From positions 124,001 to 188,000 of the forward strand of contig NZ_JBDZDN010000005.1 in NCBI RefSeq assembly GCF_040049215.1: 64,000 nucleotides of DNA, written 5' to 3'. The stretch comes from Mesorhizobium_K sp040049215. Lineage in GTDB: Bacteria > Pseudomonadota > Alphaproteobacteria > Rhizobiales > Rhizobiaceae. Positions 63,476 through 64,000 of this stretch are shown here, one piece after another (positions within the stretch are counted from its first letter, which is position 1; each line of letters opens with the position of its first letter). Position numbers and translations under genes: made by a program. The notes below the pieces were generated by a model. It did not search any database, was not told the DNA's origin, and saw nothing but the letters and a program-made list of their open reading frames with translations.

Positions 63476-63526
63476 GTGTACTTCCTCCCTGTAACGAGCG
63501 GCCTCTTGCCGCCTTTCCGGTTCAGT

Positions 63527-64000
63527 TCAAGTCTGTGGTGAACTCTTCTCGGCGGCGAGGCGCTCGGCCCGGTCCCAGTTGCCTTTCGGATGCTGGACGG
63601 AAAACTTGCCGCCGCTGATCTCGAGTGCGGCGCCGCTGATGTAGCCGGCCTTGGCCGACGCCAGGAATACGACCGGCGCCGCCACCTCCTCGACCGTTCC
63701 GGGGCGGTTGAGCGCGATCTGCGACATTGCCAGCGCGCCGCTCTTGGCGATGGTTTCGGCATTCATGGCGGTGGCGATGAAACCCGGCACATAAGCGTTG
63801 ACGCGGATGCTCCACGGCGCAAATTCTGCCGCCATGCTGCGCGTCATGTTGACGACCGCGGCTTTGGTCGCGCTGTAGAATCCATAAGGGATAGGCGGGA
63901 ATGACAGATGCGAAAGACGCGGCATTGAGGATGACGCCGCCGGCGTCCTGCCTGCTCATGCGTTCGAAGGCCGCTTGCGCACAGAGATAGACGCTCTTCA
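63527..64000 (-). pseudogene. SDR-family oxidoreductase, frameshifted, 5' part beyond window
   Basis: The minus-strand reading from the window end gives KSVYLCAQAAFERMSRQDAG and NAASFASVIPAYP, then the frame breaks at about 63885-63892 (CCCTT) and resumes one base later as YGFYSATKAAVVNMT (active Tyr and Lys), ending with ALEISGGKFSVQ. One extra base explains it. The N-terminal cofactor motif lies outside. In front of the TRAP gene, 51 bases apart. Confidence 0.8.

Noticed and set aside
1..64000. CRISPR arrays, tRNA, rRNA or riboswitch
   Set aside because: No regularly spaced direct repeats, no cloverleaf-like or rRNA sequence was noticed on either strand; a covariance-model search would be needed to be certain.

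Overview
The window looks like alphaproteobacterial DNA of the Hyphomicrobiales (rhizobial type, Mesorhizobium-like). It is GC-rich and has tightly overlapping operons, a FixJ-like regulator, rhizobial-type DUF1254 proteins, and the strawberry-notch / DUF1173 / DUF1419 / ParB-like / DUF932 gene set typical of large integrative or plasmid elements in this order. The genus is an inference; there is no rRNA or tRNA here to fix it. I saw no CRISPR array, tRNA or rRNA.

Region 1 (1-12604) is a two-component pair on the minus strand (sensor kinase with an ABC-type substrate-binding sensor domain, plus a FixJ/LuxR-type regulator). It is divergent from a plus-strand run of exported or membrane proteins: a Tat-type small protein, two tandem DUF1254/DUF1214 proteins, a DUF3604 (PHP-like) protein, a secreted Cys-containing unknown, a membrane-anchored parvulin-type PPIase and a HupE/UreJ-type membrane protein. 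This is the best candidate in the window for an undescribed system.

Region 2 (12961-34211) is a mobile-element block. It opens with three overlapping tyrosine recombinases, i.e. a Recombinase-In-Trio (RIT) element, abutting the apparently truncated 3' end of a toprim gene. Then come a giant methyltransferase/strawberry-notch helicase, DUF1173, about nine small accessory genes, a ParB-like protein and a DUF932 protein, ending in a second, doubly frameshifted DUF1173 copy. Three of the large genes share a 10-base leader motif (AGAGGCARAG) 71-81 bases upstream of their starts, and two rho-independent terminators plus a further strong hairpin separate units. No conjugation, replication or relaxase gene is in the window, so only part of an element is visible.

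Region 3 (34543-60651) is catabolic. A LysR regulator precedes a translationally coupled CoA pathway (CaiB CoA-transferase, MmgE/PrpD, acyl-CoA dehydrogenase, MaoC-like hydratase, CitE-like lyase, aldehyde dehydrogenase, SDR) that ends at a bidirectional terminator. Facing it is a ribose-type ABC importer operon with one permease fused to an SMP-30/lactonase-like domain and a separate SMP-30 protein. Divergent from that is a second operon: SDR, 2-oxoacid dehydrogenase E1 alpha and beta, enoyl-CoA hydratase, E2, acyl-CoA dehydrogenase, acyl-CoA ligase, another MmgE/PrpD, then a TetR regulator. A reasonable inference is uptake of a sugar- or lactone-like compound followed by CoA-dependent breakdown; the substrate cannot be named from sequence.

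Region 4 (60652-64000) is a scar of IS110 and IS5 transposase remnants that truncates a transketolase N-terminal gene, followed (on the minus strand) by a TRAP substrate-binding protein and a frameshifted SDR running off the window.
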